Of a stretch of DNA of 64,000 nt, positions 62,749 through 64,000 are shown in pieces; position 1 is the stretch's first letter, and each line of letters opens with the position of its first letter. The notes beneath the pieces are model-generated. The model was not told the DNA's origin and searched no databases. It worked only from the letters and a program-made list of their open reading frames with translations. Source of the stretch: Nakamurella multipartita DSM 44233 (GTDB lineage Bacteria; Actinomycetota; Actinomycetes; Mycobacteriales; Nakamurellaceae); contig NC_013235.1 of the NCBI RefSeq assembly GCF_000024365.1, positions 4,960,001 through 5,024,000 of the forward strand. The letters are read 5' to 3'. The position numbers were made by a program, and so were the translations under genes.

Positions 62749-64000
62749 CGGGCCACCGCCTGACCATCGTCGTTGCCGTCGTTGCCGTCGTTGCCGTCGT
62801 TGCCGTTGAGGTCGGCCAGGGCGTCGTCGATGCTGCGCTGCCCGGGCAGCTCACCTGGGTAGAGGGCGTGATAGTTGATCTTCTGGTCGGCACTGATCTG
62901 TTGCTGGTGGTCCTGCGCGACCAGCGCCAGGTAGTCGATCCCCGTCCGCGGTGTCGTTGCCGGTTCAGGGGTCTCGGGTCTGGCCTTGGGATGGGTGTGC
63001 CGGGTGATCCGATGCGGCACCGCCGGCCCGTGGTCCCGGCCGTCGTAGCGGACCCGCAGGGTTTCCAGATCGAACGGGGAGAACACCAACTCGACTTTCC
63101 GACCGACCAGCCCCGCCTGAACCTGGTAGGTGTTGCCGTGCAGCGACACCGTCGCGGTCCTGGTGACCACGCGTTGTTCGGACCACAGGAACGCCTCGGT
63201 CAGATCCGCGGGGGTCGGCATCGCCGGAGACCGGCCGGCCCGCTGCCACCCGTCGGTCCAGCGTTGCAAGGGGCTCTGCCCGGTCTCGGAATGCACGTGG
63301 TGGTGATAGGACGCCTCGACCCAGGCGGTGAACAACCCGTTGAGTTCCAGCAGGGCGCCGGCGGGGGTCATCCCGGTATCCCGGATCTGGTCGGCGGTGC
63401 TGTCATCGATCTCGACCAGGAACTGGTCGCGCACGCTGCGGAACCAGCGTTCGATCTTGCCCCGCCCCTGCGGCTGCCCCGGACGGCTGTGGACGAGCCG
63501 GATCCCGAGCACCGCGCAGGCCCGCAGCAGCCAGTTGTCGACGAACGCGGACCCGTTGTCGACGTAGACCGAGCCGGGGACGCCGCGGCTGCCCAACGCG
63601 GGTTGCAGGGCCGCGGCCAGCCGGACGGTGTCCTCGGCGAACCCGAACCGATACCCCACGGCCACCCGGCTGTGGTCGTCCAGGAACGCGAACAAGTACG
63701 TTTTCCGGCCGGCGACCCTGGGCCCGTGCAGGGCGTCGCCGACCCACCGTTCGTTGCAATCGGCCGCTTCGAACCGGCCGAACACGGCCGGCCCGGCGCC
63801 GCCGGGCACCATCAGGTCCAGCCGGTGGAAATGCCGCAGCAGCGTCGTTTCCGACGGTGACCAGCCGGTCGAGGATCGCAGGATCCGGGCGACCTGGGCG
63901 ACCGTGCGGGCCGGGTTCTCCCGTTTCAGACCGGCGGCCAGCTCGAACACGCCGGTGTCGATCCGGGTGCCGGGTTCCCGGGGCGACGGGCACAGACCTT
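62745..64000 (-). CDS. DDE transposase (rve core), 5' end beyond the window
   Basis: At least 418 codons; the frame is open past 64000, and the GTG at 63950 is unlikely to be the true start. Core: ERWVGDALHGPRVAGRKTYL then FAFLDDHSRVAVG (D), SVYVDNGSAFVDNWLLRACA (D), QGRGKIERWFRSVRDQFL (E). The C-terminal beta-barrel has TVSLHGNTYQVQAGLVGRKV. It ends with repeated NDG units from a 9-bp tandem repeat. It pairs with the ATPase downstream, as in Tn552/Tn5053-like systems. Confidence 0.85.
   Translation of the reverse strand, partial: GLCPSPREPGTRIDTGVFELAAGLKRENPARTVAQVARILRSSTGWSPSETTLLRHFHRLDLMVPGGAGPAVFGRFEAADCNERWVGDALHGPRVAGRKTYLFAFLDDHSRVAVGYRFGFAEDTVRLAAALQPALGSRGVPGSVYVDNGSAFVDNWLLRACAVLGIRLVHSRPGQPQGRGKIERWFRSVRDQFLVEIDDSTADQIRDTGMTPAGALLELNGLFTAWVEASYHHHVHSETGQSPLQRWTDGWQRAGRSPAMPTPADLTEAFLWSEQRVVTRTATVSLHGNTYQVQAGLVGRKVELVFSPFDLETLRVRYDGRDHGPAVPHRITRHTHPKARPETPEPATTPRTGIDYLALVAQDHQQQISADQKINYHALYPGELPGQRSIDDALADLNGNDGNDGNDGNDDGQAVAR
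62771..62806 (-). repeat. Four tandem 9-bp units in the transposase 3' end
   Basis: CGTTGCCGT occurs four times in a row, encoding GND/NDG repeats near the C-terminus. Copy number may vary between strains without changing frame. Confidence 0.85.

Noticed and set aside
1-64000. tRNA genes as integration sites for the mobile elements
   Set aside because: No tRNA-like cloverleaf was recognised by eye near any element end; a dedicated scan would be needed to exclude one.

Overview
The window is high-GC DNA with actinomycete character: frequent GTG and TTG starts, ATGA/GTGA overlaps inside operons, GC-rich hairpins without U-tracts, and IS families common in Actinomycetota. The species cannot be named from the sequence. 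It reads as one large exopolysaccharide/cell-surface locus (about 1.8-45.8 kb) heavily invaded by transposons, then a compact lasso-peptide (RiPP) cluster (46.0-52.5 kb), a graveyard of toxin-antitoxin genes (54-59 kb), and two more transposons at the right edge. No tRNA, rRNA or CRISPR array was recognised.

Left part (1-11.5 kb). A BrnT/BrnA-like toxin-antitoxin pair enters from the left edge, followed by an Xre regulator with a perfect palindrome upstream. A polysaccharide assembly set then runs on the + strand: a UDP-sugar dehydrogenase (one-base frameshift), a GT4 glycosyltransferase, a secreted seven-bladed RCC1-propeller/FN3 protein closed by a strong hairpin, a Wzx-type flippase, a Wzz-like chain-length protein and a Wzy/O-antigen-ligase-like polymerase.

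Middle part (11.5-45.8 kb). Decoration genes alternate with transposons. An IS3 element is split by an ISL3 element placed between its orfA ribosome-binding site and start codon. Next come an ACP-like/asparagine-synthase/NAD-synthase-like operon, a beta-helix surface protein, IS1380 copy 1, an FrhB-like/pyruvyltransferase pair, a second beta-helix protein, a Cys-less asparagine-synthase homologue, three GT2 enzymes around an IS701 element, and a third beta-helix protein. The last two beta-helix genes share an 807-bp, almost identical 3' half. IS1380 copy 2 sits exactly at the stop codon of the third one and is itself interrupted by a 3.87-kb element with paired tyrosine recombinases. The block ends with an acyl-decoration module: ACP, CatB-like O-acyltransferase, AMP-forming ligase, SGNH-like hydrolase and AcpS.

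Lasso-peptide cluster (46.0-52.5 kb). B1 (PqqD-like leader-binding protein) and an ABC transporter lie on the + strand. They converge on a - strand operon of a 49-aa precursor that standard ORF cutoffs would miss, a short asparagine-synthetase-like cyclase, a B2 Cys-His-Asp leader protease and an HPr-kinase-like protein. A nucleotidyltransferase lies just upstream. The precursor carries the YxxPx(L/I)x3Gx5Tx leader signature, a predicted Gly1-Glu8 ring and a C-terminal serine, so a tail-phosphorylated and possibly further modified lasso peptide is predicted.

Right part (53-64 kb). A lipoprotein and a biotinyl-type domain protein are followed by many intact or broken antitoxins, a truncated PIN toxin, a type IV AbiEi/AbiEii pair, an IS21 element with three terminal repeats on its left side only, and an ATPase-plus-DDE transposon running off the right end.
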